Below are positions 39,301-50,500 of a DNA stretch of 64,000 bases, piece after piece. Each line of letters opens with the position of its first letter. Within the stretch, counting starts at the first letter, position 1. Both the position numbers and the translations under genes were made by a program. Location: the NCBI RefSeq assembly GCF_002443255.2, contig NW_019211454.1:3568352-3632351 (forward strand), read 5' to 3'. The notes under the pieces were generated by a model that was not told the DNA's origin, ran no database searches, and saw only the letters and a list, made by a program, of their open reading frames with translations. The stretch comes from Varroa destructor. Its lineage: Eukaryota > Arthropoda > Arachnida > Mesostigmata > Varroidae.

Positions 39301-40808
39301 GACCGCATCGCATCTGTAGTTAAATTCAATAGAATCGATTCATTTTGCTTTAAACATGGCTTCAAGGGCCTCATACAAACGCAGCGATCTGATCAGGTTG
39401 TGTCCCGTAGTTGAAGCTCTTTAGAAATTTATTACATCTGTCCTCACCGAAATAATGTGGCACGTGCGTTTTTACCACAGGTGTTCGGGAGGGTGATGCA
39501 GTCAGCGTGCATTATGATCCTATGATAGCCAAACTTATCGTATGGGGACCCGATCGCCAGTCTGCCCTTGTTAAACTCAACCAGTCACTGTCCGAATATA
39601 TAATCGCAGGCATGCCAACCAATGTCTCATTTTTAATGAAACTATCGGCCCATAAAAACTTCCAGGCGGGAGACGTACATAACGACTTCATTTCCCAGCA
39701 TTACCAGTCCCTCTTCGAACTCCAGCCTCCATCGGATAAAGTAGTTGCTCTTTCAGTCCTGCCGCTGCTGCAGAAAAAGAGTGCGGTTGACTTTTTCCGA
39801 ATCAATATGGACCATATGGAGAAAATTGCGCTCAAATTCGATGACAAAGAGTACGTTGTCGACGTCACAGTCCACGGTGACGGAAGCTATACGACTCGGT
39901 GTGGTTCGTTCGTGCACCGGTTACGCGCTAGTTTTTACGATGATAATGGAATTATTGAGGTTCGTTGTGAACTACCTGAGGAAGTGTTTAAATTTAAAAC
40001 TTACGTCGAAGAAGGACGCAGGATAAATGCATTCACAGGGAAAGACGTCTATCTATTTGATCTTGTACCTCCAGCATATGCGGCCAAACTAGATAGCCGT
40101 GCAGGTGACGGCGTTAACAGGGGCGCAATTGCGCCTATGCCTGGCGTCATCGAGCAGATCATGGTGAAGGAAGGCGATCGGGTCCTAAAAGGCCAGCCCC
40201 TAGTTGTGATGATCGCTATGAAGATGGAGGTAAGCACATGCGTCAATTTTGCTGCGTGCGCAAGGCTGTTTTCCGATATTTTATTTTCTTCTATGCGGTA
40301 AGCACAAGCCGATCTGTGTGTGCTTCTAAAAGATTAATTATGAAATCTAAATCTAAATTTTAATTAATGTGGATCTTCACCTGTAGGTCAACAGAGGCAA
40401 TACAGTGAACTTTAGCACAAAATTCACCAGTATGATCAAATTTGGCTCTTAAGCCGACCTATTTGAAAGTTATCATTCCACCGTCGAATCAGAAATCTAC
40501 GTTCAATCATAAAAGAGACCTTTTCAAAAACTTCTAACTTCCATTAAGCATTAGTGGCAACTAACCCAATTCAGTTATTTGCATTGAGTTTTTGTTAACT
40601 GACCTTGATGCGAAACAACAATGTACCCTTCGTCAATATAATCGAAGTTATTTAATACATCTTTTATTGTTTATTTCAGTACGTGATTAAGTCAGCTGAA
40701 GACGGCATTGTTTCGAAAATTTTATTTAAAAAGAATGACAACGTATCGAAGGATGCGCAACTCGTACAGGTAGCACCTGACAATGGAAAAATAACTTCAT
40801 CAGTATGA
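36340..40808 (+). CDS. MCCC1: Methylcrotonoyl-CoA carboxylase subunit alpha (biotin carboxylase plus biotin carrier), 8 exons
   Basis: ATP-dependent carboxylation of biotin for 3-methylcrotonyl-CoA carboxylase, a step of leucine breakdown in the mitochondrial matrix; it partners with the beta subunit (MCCC2). Exons: 36340-36607 (ATG at 36365), 36895-37030, 37200-37358, 38310-38465, 38558-38784, 38944-39166, 39481-40229, 40680-40808 (TGA 40806-40808). From ATG 36365 the reading frame is 2022 nt (673 aa), all phases matching. Seen: [13 protein letters not shown] at the biotin carboxylase start, the ATP-grasp loop GGGGKG (175-180), [30 protein letters not shown] (301-311), and the biotin site AMKME with Lys629. 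MKMEYVIKS runs across the last junction. The MCC alpha assignment rests on GYHGEDQSE and the overall layout, and pyruvate and propionyl-CoA carboxylases fit less well. The N-terminus is short, and the first exon has an in-frame acceptor at 36338-36339, so an upstream exon may carry the transit peptide. Confidence 0.96.
37501..37541 (+). repeat. First copy of a 41-bp duplicated element in MCCC1 intron 3
   Basis: Begins attactttaagaaa and runs through ccttatgttgtcaaag. It matches 38244-38284 at 39 of 41 positions (differences at 37515 and 37537). Flanking sequence is not similar. Confidence 0.9.
38244..38284 (+). repeat. Second copy of the 41-bp duplicated element, just upstream of MCCC1 exon 4
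   Basis: It has the same orientation as 37501-37541 and ends 25 bp before the exon 4 start (38310), so it abuts the polypyrimidine tract. Two substitutions separate the copies. Confidence 0.9.
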
Positions 40809-41041
40809 ATCAAGGAATCTTGCTCAATACACAGGACAAAGAGGGCTTGTCCTAGTGACGTTGTTACTATATTTACGAATGCTAATTCCAGTGATGACAT
40901 AGCTGTTTTGTATAAGACGAGATTTTATCTAAGTTGCACAAAAACGCAGTAACCGAAAAGATCGGTCGCGTTTTTACGTTTTGCTCGTAAAATTGTTATA
41001 CTTCGGCGCTGGCTTCGAAATGTTCGTTTAGGTCTGTGATT

Positions 41042-41047
41042 AATAAA
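41042..41047 (+). terminator. Candidate polyadenylation signal of MCCC1
   Basis: AATAAA about 234 nt after the MCCC1 stop codon, the first such hexamer downstream on the plus strand. Supported by position and motif only. Confidence 0.5.
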
Positions 41048-41852
41048 TAGTATGCAGTATGTAAAAAAGCAAGGATACCTTATGAACGTGGATTTCCCTA
41101 CGTATCAACGAACTGCCATTCAGTGAGATAGCATTCTTAATCGATATCTATTTGAAGCGATCAGTTTTTTGCGTAGACTTACTATAAGCTGGGAAGGGAG
41201 CTAGTTATAAGAGTTAAGTTGAGTAATTATCTTGTAATTTGGGGCTATATTTGTTCAAAGTTTACGGATATTCATTAGTATGTTAAGACGCGAACATCTC
41301 ATTATTGTAATCGGCACGGAGTACCTTAGTTAGAGTCGATTTCTTCCAAGTTGCTTGCTCGTCCTTTGTCCTCGGCGAATCCATGCATGCCGTAAAAGCC
41401 TTAAGTTTATCAAGTATCATTTTTTACGTCACAAGATAAATGCGCTAATATCAAGACCTACTTAGATATATGTACATAATATGTATGCTAATTTTTTGAT
41501 CGGGGTGCGACGGAAGCAAATATTTTTAGTATAGGACGGCGTCACGGGTATGGTTTAGTGGCTAAAGCAGACATTTTGATGATCCTCTGCTCGTAGCTGA
41601 TGTATTATTCATACGTTTAACCTATAGTTCACACTGTCCGTGCAGCTCTAATTGTCGAGCCATTTTTAAAGCAGCAGCTGCGAGTCGGTGTTGGCCTCTT
41701 TCTTTTTCTTTTCTTCGTTTTCTTGTCAATCGCCAAGCTTTGCGTTGGAACGGAAAAAGACCCTTCATGGAACCTACATATACTATACAAGGGTCCGTCA
41801 GTAATGCGGCTATTCATTACTTTTAGAAGCTCTGAACTAAATTTTAGCATAC

Positions 41853-41876
41853 GTGTGTGTGTGTGTGTGTGTGTGT
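41853..41876. repeat. GT dinucleotide microsatellite
   Basis: Twelve GT units, about 1 kb after the MCCC1 stop. Confidence 0.95.
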
Positions 41877-43095
41877 TGATGTGTCGGAGAGCGGCTTATT
41901 CTCGATACAAAAAAATGATTTCGGATTTTCAAGTTGCAACATATAAGCTTATATATATATAACGAGGTGTAGCTGTGTGCATCTACGAAAACTGTTAAAA
42001 TTTATTTTTAACGTTTAGCCTCGTGTTATGATCGTGGCCAACAAATTTGCGCGCAGTAATTCGTCTGCAAAGTTTGCCTTCACGTTCGATGCGGTGCTGT
42101 GAATATCTACTTAGATTAGTTTTTGGATATGCCCTAAAGAGCGCTGGTTGATTTTAGCTTTTTAGGATCATAGTTTAACTAAATTTACATACAAGTGCCC
42201 ATGACATCCGAGAGACATCGATAGGAAGAATAAAAGTAAATTCAAGTGTCTAAAACAAATCTTGAATAGGATATAAGGAACTACTAGAGCGGTGCGGACT
42301 ACGTATCTAAGTTTTTACGTTTGTACGTATAATTTCTACTATTCTGCTTGTTTTCTTTAATAAATTGAGCTCGAAAGGCTCGAAGCTGAAGAAAAATTCA
42401 ATCCTTTTCTAGGTGAAAGATTGCCTTATTAAGTGTTTCGCATCGTTCAAACTCCATTTCAAGTAAGCGATTCAAACTAAATCAAACTTTTAGAAAAGAG
42501 ACAACATCTTACCTGCTACCATTGTTCAGAAATAGGCGGATAATCCACCTTTCAATCAACCTTGTGTATTCGACCACAGCTAAAGATTCACTGTGTTTTA
42601 GCATTGTCTATTCGTTAATGTAAACTCGGGGTGAAGTTGCACTTTCAGTTGACGAAAAGAAGCGATCTAGCTTATTTAAATTCATTACCGGGTTATTTTT
42701 TTGCGAGTAACTTAGTGCCCTGCTCTCCAGCTTCATTAGCTTTAATTGGTGCAAATAATCAGTAATCGCCGTTCAGAGCTATCTCACCACATAGATATCA
42801 CTTTTTTTTTTTTAAAGAAACTCAGCCTTTATCAACGCGAATACCTTCAATAAAATTTTAATAGTTCAAGGAAAATGCACTTGTGCTAACTGCGAATCGG
42901 AACATTTCCTATGGTGGAGTTCGATTAGGTCACCTGTTCAGGATTAACCGCAAAATGACTGTTAAATCGCATCACGGAGGCAAATAATCCGCAATGTCAT
43001 GACTCAACTTTAAATTTTCGCGCCGCTCATCCTCTCGCCTCAGGATATCTTTGGACGCGATAGCCGGCGTCTCGGCTCACCCATTCCAGCGAAGG

Positions 43096-43118
43096 GATGT
43101 TGCTCCTCGAGCAACATC
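43096..43118. repeat. 10-bp inverted repeat upstream of ASAP
   Basis: GATGTTGCTC and GAGCAACATC separated by ctc, a perfect hairpin in the putative ASAP promoter region. Confidence 0.8.
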
Positions 43119-43219
43119 GGTCATGACGGGAATCTAGTCAGCGGTAGAGCGGTTGTTCGTTTTGCAGCAACAGCAGCCCCATCTAGCTCAGTTGGTGTAT
43201 GGTGTTTGTATTGTGATGT

Positions 43220-43254
43220 TGGTCGAGCTTTAGAGGAGAAGAGAAGCTCGACCA
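43220..43254. repeat. 11-bp inverted repeat upstream of ASAP
   Basis: TGGTCGAGCTT (43220-43230) and AAGCTCGACCA (43244-43254) with a 13-nt purine-rich loop; perfect stem. Confidence 0.8.
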
Positions 43255-44388
43255 GCAACAAAATAGGCAAAAGCTAGAGACTGCTAGAGCTTGCTTGCCT
43301 GCCTGCCTGCCTGCGTGCGTGCTGCTTGGCACCCGCCAAATCGGTTGATACTATATAGACACGCACGCAACAGACAAAACGACTCACACAGGCGCTCGCT
43401 CACATTTCAAGCAGCAAAGCAAAGACCCAACCAATTACAGACCGGTGGCAGTAGCAGTCGAAGTGGGCTGTATGTATCATAATAAAGCTGCCTGACCGCC
43501 CGTTTGCTTCTGTACGAGAGCCACAGCTACCCTATATCACTGTTACTAGTGCTCATGGGTAGAAAAAAACCGAATCCCCGAGCGGGTCTGTGATACTAGA
43601 ATGGTCTGGGCTTTATCCTCCTGTCTTGTGCATCTGACTCTGATGATGTTCACGGTACGACCGTCATAGGACAACGATACCGACGTTCGAGACAACCAAC
43701 AGTGGCGCGTACTTGCATGCGTTGTTCAGTGGGTAATAGTAGTTGTGGTTATTCAATGCATCGTCGACTTGTTGGTTAAATTGACCATCTGCCTGTGTCG
43801 TAGTTAGCGTATATTTGCAGCACCTACCAGCGGTGGTATGCCTCTGTCCGTCTTAGAGTGAGTTCGTATTTGTGATTTTTGCCGTTCCGCATCTACGGGC
43901 GCTACTGTTGCTCCAGCTGCTAGATTGTTGCTGCCACCCGTTCAGTGAGTGCTTCCAGAGAGTTTGCTGGGCACCGCGCCCTCGTCCGTGAGTTCTTACG
44001 GACTATGTTTGTAGTTGTTCGCTGTCTATAGTAGACAACGGGTAAATGAGAAGTAGTAGTGCATTCGACAGACTAAACCCGGCGAAAAAGAAGGAACTAA
44101 CGATTGCCCGAAACTAGCTATCGGCGATTATCCGCAAACAACGACAAATACAGAAGGCTCCAAGCGTAGTCGAAAAGTGCTCTTCCCTTTCTGCGTTTTG
44201 TCTCGTCCGATGCGCTCGAATCGAACGCGCCACAACGAGAACACAGGTATTGGAGCACGACGACAACAGCCAGGAGTCTTCGTAAGGAACAAATAACACC
44301 ATTTTGTAGTCCTGCTATTAAGGCGTAGCCAAATCGTTAGCGAGCAAATCTTTGTTGTTGTCGTCGTCGTCGTCATTGTGTTAGTGTT

Positions 44389-44406
44389 GTGTGTGTGTGT
44401 GTGTGT
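44389..44406. repeat. GT dinucleotide microsatellite in the ASAP leader region
   Basis: Nine GT units preceded by a short GTC trinucleotide run (from about 44362), roughly 110 bp before the ASAP start codon. Confidence 0.9.
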
Positions 44407-44516
44407 ATAGTGCGCGTGTGTTTTGAGTGGATAGAAATCTGTGTTCATCACGATTGTAACGCATTGGCTACGACGCGAGCGGCTTCGGCCGCCATCCAGC
44501 AGCAACAGACGTCAAG

Positions 44517-47500
44517 ATGCAGATGACCGTCGAGGAGTTTGTGGCCGAGACGCTCGATGATCATAATAGCCCAACGACCTCGCAGTTCGTCAACAAGATC
44601 AACGACTGCCGACAGACGGTCGCCAATCTCGAGGAGGTCGGTCCGATTGTCTTGGTGTGAATTAATCGACCATAACGCTAGTATTTTTTCGCTGATAATT
44701 AATACGAAACATAAAGTTTACGCGCTAACGAATGGTAAAAACGAAGCGTCATTTCATTTTGTTGGATTTTCCTAGGTAGTATATCACCCTAGTGCTGCTT
44801 CACTGTCACTGGTGAAGAAACACATGGGAAAATATTACAGACTGGAGAGGGGATTATTGGACCACAGATAGGCGGAAGTAGAAACGGCTGCTTCAGAGCG
44901 TTCCTCTGCGTAGTCAGTCGCGTAACACATTCCGAGAGATGCATTCAAAGGGTGCACACGTTTGGCTATCTTGACACTCCGATAATCTGAGGGAAGCGAT
45001 AGTTGGCTGTTGTTTTCTCTTTAAGTACATTTGGCGAAAAAGCGCAGGGGCAGGATCGGCTTCGAGAGAACGCTCGAAATAAATATTCAGTCAGATTCGA
45101 CAAGGAGTCTGGCTCTGTTAATTGCTTTCGGCCAGTCGACTAGAATGTATGTATACAAACTATTACAAATCGAACACGCAGATCAACTAGAATTTTTATC
45201 TTGTCCTCGTTATACGAGTGCCACCCGTCGTTGTTGGAGAACTTCGGCTTGCGACACTCGATTCTTAGAGACGCACTGAAGCATTAGAGTCCAGAAGTAA
45301 GCCCAGTGTACTAGAGGTCATCGACTTGAGATACGGAAAGAGCGTAAAAATACCCGGTAAACTAATGGTGCCTCATGGGTTAATGAAACTTAGAATAAGT
45401 CTAATTTAATAATTAGGAATATGGTGATGAAGTAAAGCAAACGGCCGTTTATAAGCTGTGGCCGTAAGGGAACCGGGTCGCAAGTTGCGTAATATTTTAA
45501 CGTCTGGACGTAACAGTGCGAACCTGTACACGACCGTGAACAGTTCTGCTATTTCGTTTATATATAAAGTTGAATAAATTGACAAGCAAAAAAAGATCAA
45601 GAACGTTCATCTTAGTCAATGCTTGAAGAAATGTAAAAAACGTTTTTCCTGTACGATGGGTGACCAGGAGATATCGTCATGTTGTACATTTAAGAGAGCT
45701 ACGTTAAGGACTACTGGTAGGCTTTTATTAGTTCACCATAGAGACACTGTCCCGCGTCTGGGAGCGAATAATTGTGTGCGCTCGAAGTTAGGAGTCCGGT
45801 ACCTTTCTCGTGTGTTGATCTAGATTGGTCACTCTGATTGATCACAACGCATCGAGAGAATAGAGTATTTACAGGCGCAGTTTGCGCTCGTGAAAGAACT
45901 CATATGAGCTCATAGATTATTTATTCCACACAAACATACGATTTTATTTCCAATTACTCTGTACTATTTTTAAGCTTTTTGTTCAGGCGTTTCCTTAATT
46001 CTTTTCCATTCCTCTATCAATAATTCGGGGAGCGGAAGAGAAAGGACGTAACGTGTCGAGTTTTCTTCGATGAATTTAACCATCCTTCATTCAGGCGTAC
46101 AACAAGTATCTAACTTGCTAGCGTGGTTCTAATTAGCCGTTTTACTAAGTTACCCACCTTGCTGATTAGGTAAAGCTAGTTTAACTAGTTCTTATTTGAG
46201 TCTCATTAACAGCGAGCAAGTAGGTTGCCGAGCAACTGCGGACTTTTAAGTCTACTACGATGAAAAATTTTCATGTTATATACATGTACATATCTAAATC
46301 AGCATTTTTCCTTACGCTTTGTTCCCAAGGCTGTACTTGATATAAAATTTACTTAATATAAGAAATAATAACGCAATTACAATTTTAACTTTGGACTTTA
46401 ACCGCTCATTAGTAATCTTCAAAACACCCTTTTTTCGCCAATAACAATATACGCAGATAATAGTAACCGTGGGTGGTAATTGTAAATTTGCTAAAAGACG
46501 CTACTTCAGGGGATGTAAATTTTGGGGTAATAGCGGATCAAATGTAGCAAATATGCAAAGGTCAAAACGACAAAGGGGTTAAGGAGATGTAAAAGTAGGT
46601 TCGTAAAGACCAACCGTCGTAGTTCGTTTAGGTGACCCAATCGATAATTAGTATTTCCTTCTACTATCTTTTCTAATATCTATCATCGATCTTCTACTAT
46701 CTATCTTCTTTAAAACGGTCCTTAATATTTGTTTCAACAACCCAGGCGTAAAAGCGCCCTTTTACTTATTTCAATGAATTTTTGAACCGTCTAACCTGAG
46801 CACTGATGAGAGCTAAGTGTATTATTCCCTATCTATGTATATATGTATGCATAGAATAGCCTTTCGTTTTTCGTGGACGTATCTAGAAGTAGATGGAGTA
46901 TCGTTGACTATATGTTAAAAAAGAAGACACGCACACGCAGGCCCACAAAAAATTTATATGTATAAGGTAAACAAGCGGTATTGCATCATACGGTTACTTT
47001 GTTCGGTATCGATTGTTAATATGTAATTTTTGATATGTTGATGACTGAAATTGGGCCTCTTCGAGATAGCCGTTTTCGAAATCGCTCAGGACTGCAGTGC
47101 TGATTGATCGCCAAACGCGTATAGTATTGTCGAAACATAAACTGGTAGGTTCTTTGAAAGCGACGAATAGGTTTATAGCGCCACCTTTTATGTGAACGAC
47201 TACCGTCTTCAATACCATAAAATCTTGTCGATAACAAACGCTGTATTAGTATCATTCCTCCTTATAATCGGTTGTCGTTTTAAATAAAATAAAAGAACGA
47301 CCCAATTACATTTTGCCTTCATAAACCAAAGCCTTTCGGGCTTTAGCTTATAGGCATGTAGAAATCAAAACTATCGTCCGGCTTCAGAATTGATCACATA
47401 CGCACGAAATAAACAGATTGTGGAATTACTCTCATGTTTTAATTAGGTACATTCTTGAACAAAATTACCTTTGGTTTTTTTTTGTATAGCACTTAATATC

Positions 47501-50500
47501 TACATGAGATTCTGCTTAATTATAGGAAGATAATTTCGCTGCTTGCCCTTCTGTGGGCTGTGTCAAGGGCTTTAAATTTTGTTTGATAGAGTTTCTCGGC
47601 GCGTTTCTCTGACTGCATTGCGGAGTCTTGCAGAATAATCAGCCCTTCTACTACTCCTGTGATGGTACCCACCATTAAGGTGTGCCATTAGAAACAAACT
47701 TGCTTCATATATGTAATAGGACAGTGAAAGGTTTCACCCCACAACCCAGCTTATTCCCACACCATACACTTCTCCAATCGCATAACCCGTCTCTTGGATT
47801 GACGTTCCGTGCACGGCTAGCGAAGTACTGGCATAGTTTTGTCAATGCGAAAACTGTGTTTTCTGTCGCGGTAATACCTACAAATCACTGGATGCCACCG
47901 GGGTTAGCATTAGTGGACCTGCCCTACTGCCATCGCTGCCGTAACTATTGCCGGCGGTAAACACGGCGGCAACAGCGTTACTTTAGCTGTGCGCAACACG
48001 TACATGTGGCTTCAGTGCGGTGGGCAAATCCCGTACATTTTTTGACTCTTTCTGCTCTTCATCCTATTCGGATGCCCCGACGCCCAGCCCCGTATCTGTT
48101 TCAAGTCAGAAATAAGATATAGCCCAGCGACCTCCAGTCCCGCCGTCTCAAGCTTATTGCTGGCGGCGCATTGTCGTTTCTGAGTACCACAAAGACAGGA
48201 GTCAGTTACTTGATTTGAAAATAATTTTGGTCATCCCCATTTTTCCTTCTACTCGTTTGGTGGCAACCGTCAGTTCGTGCGAGTGATACTGCTATTGAGC
48301 AAAGAATACTTGTTTCCATTAAGGGGAATCTCAGTGGTGAATTTTTCCATTGTTGCTCCGCTTCTTCGTCCAGTGACAACATCGTGAAAGCTGTAGCAGC
48401 TAATAAACTAAACGTTTCGTAAAATTTTGCCAACCTATCGTCAGAGGTGATGATTTAGATAGTAACACGTTCAGGGTAATGATAAACAGTTATCAAGAAG
48501 TGTCCGGATATTTCCTAAACGCCTAATGTAAACACATAATTGGCAACGTTCAGGAACATGGGTTCGATGTAATTTAATGTGTGACTAAAGAACGAAGCTA
48601 TTGTAAGCAACAAAAATACCCTTTCCCGGCACACGCCTTTTCGCTATAGCTACTACTGTAATCGTTTTACTTACGTGGTTGCGTTGCGTTTAGGCCAAAT
48701 GTTAGGGGTCTGTTGACTTTTTTCTGAGCTGCAGATCTACAGATAGCCTATTACTGTCAGATGGACGTCCTTTTTCACTAGTCTGCTAGAAATTTGTCTT
48801 CCTTGTTCAGCTCCGGGTTCCTTTAACCTATTAAATCTAAAAGCTTTTTCGTTTAGCACGGCCATGCTAACTTGCTAACGGCAGTAGCCGCCTAATCAGT
48901 TCTCGTAAATACCAATATCGTGAAAACGATGTCATTCGTGTTGTTGATGTATCACACAAGACGAATGAGGTTATTTCCGTTACGTAATTTGCTGCTTTTA
49001 TTCGTGAGTGCTGACGGTGATGCATCTCGCCATGATGTGTTGTTTCACGAATGGTCGCGTGAAGTTCATGTCATGGTCGGCACCGCCGTCTACCTCGGAA
49101 TGGCAAAGGTGGGGTCGGCCGCGTCGCCTGCTCGGCAGCGAGGAGTCGCTACGTGACGTACGCTATTGTCGCCACGGTTGCTTCTATTAGAATTAGAAGT
49201 ATGTCTCTTATTGTGTGATGTCTTAAGCGAATGTTTATCAGTCCCTGGGTAGGAATAACCTTTGGGCGCTGTTTTGAAGAACAGCGCCAAGAACAACCAA
49301 ATTGGCTGAGACTAACATTGAGTATACAACAACGTTCTCGCGTGAACAGTGTGCGTTTAGTTATTTTTGCTTAAATAGGCAATTGTTATGATATGACTGT
49401 GCAATAAGGGCACCGTGTTGTTGTCATTGGTTGCTATGGTAACGGTATGAGGGGTTATTTCTTTAAGGAAGGCATCCGCTATTAGATCTTGCAAAACAAT
49501 GAACATCCTATATTGAAAAAACGATTGGGAAATTTGCCTTTTTCATGCGGTACTTGGTGTCAACTGTTAGCCTACGGCAGTACCCATTCGACTAAATAAT
49601 ACACAATGAAAATGTGTGCAGTGCAGTGCAGTGCAGTCTGAGAAGATTTTCTACATAGATGTGCTATGTTGCTGGACTTTGAATTTGCACACCATTAAGA
49701 GGTTAGTTTAATAGTTTGAAATAGATGTTATCACTTTGGTCGATGTTGCTCGTGCTTTCAGTTTGCACGCAATTAAGGGAAGCTCGGGGTACGCAGTATT
49801 GAAAAAAAGCCATATTCGTTATGTTTTGATTTCGTCACATGAACATATATCGAGATCGGGATAGCGGATACGTAGAAGCTTAGCTTTCTCAAACAGCCAG
49901 TTAAAACACGGAGGTGGCTACAATGAAGCACATTTGTTTACGGGTATGTTTATTGCTCTGGCGGGCGCCAAGTGTTCAAAGTTAGCTGGCTAGGTTTCTT
50001 GAAATTGACGTCTTGATCCAAACAAGAAAATTCAACATCCAAATAGTTGTTTATGGAAAAAACGCATGCGTTGTTCACACTAGAAGTGTTTCATATATAG
50101 CAACATATCAAGGTCTAACTGGAGATAGAATCAGGCCGCAGGTCCTTGTAGAGACGACGAGAGAAGCTGAACAGCAGTTAGCGAGGGCGGTCTGGCTAGC
50201 GATATCCTGAAGATCAAAGGATCCTAAAGCGTTGTGATGAAAGCAACGTGAGATTTGCCTAGTGGGAGGTCTGCTTTATGTGACTATAGGCTGCTTCGAT
50301 CGAAATATCTTTCTATCAAAGTACAGGAATACTATACTTATTACCTACCTACGTAATCGCAAAAGGCCAGAGAAAGTGCTCACATACTGCGTAATTTGCT
50401 ATTAGCAAATGGTATTATTTATAATATACAAAGAGACAAGTCTTTATCTTGTCATGGTCATCTCTGATTTATATTAGGACCATTGTGAAAGCAGCACGAT

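Larger units (their letters stand above)
40809..44516. other. Region between MCCC1 and ASAP
   Basis: It begins with the MCCC1 3' UTR (AATAAA at 41042) and ends with the ASAP promoter region. In between there is only AT-leaning sequence with a GT repeat at 41853-41876 and no ORF above about 80 codons. No tRNA or other RNA gene could be supported. Confidence 0.7.
43000..44516 (+). promoter_or_regulatory. GC-richer upstream region of the ASAP gene: probable promoter and 5' UTR
   Basis: This stretch is clearly richer in G+C and CpG than the flanking DNA and ends at the ASAP start codon (context gtcaagATGCAGATG). It holds two hairpins (43096-43118, 43220-43254), TGCC and GTC/GT simple repeats (43290-43320, 44362-44406) and a TATA-like ctatatag near 43350. 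No ORF here looks protein-coding; those open on both strands are short and overlap each other. The exact transcription start cannot be read from sequence alone. Confidence 0.5.

Noticed and set aside
41545..41620. tRNA-like ggtttagtggctaaagc
   Set aside because: No T-loop or acceptor-stem pairing downstream.
43141..43215. tRNA gene suggested by TAGCTCAGTTGGT (A-box-like)
   Set aside because: No T-arm or B-box follows at the proper distance and no cloverleaf can be drawn.
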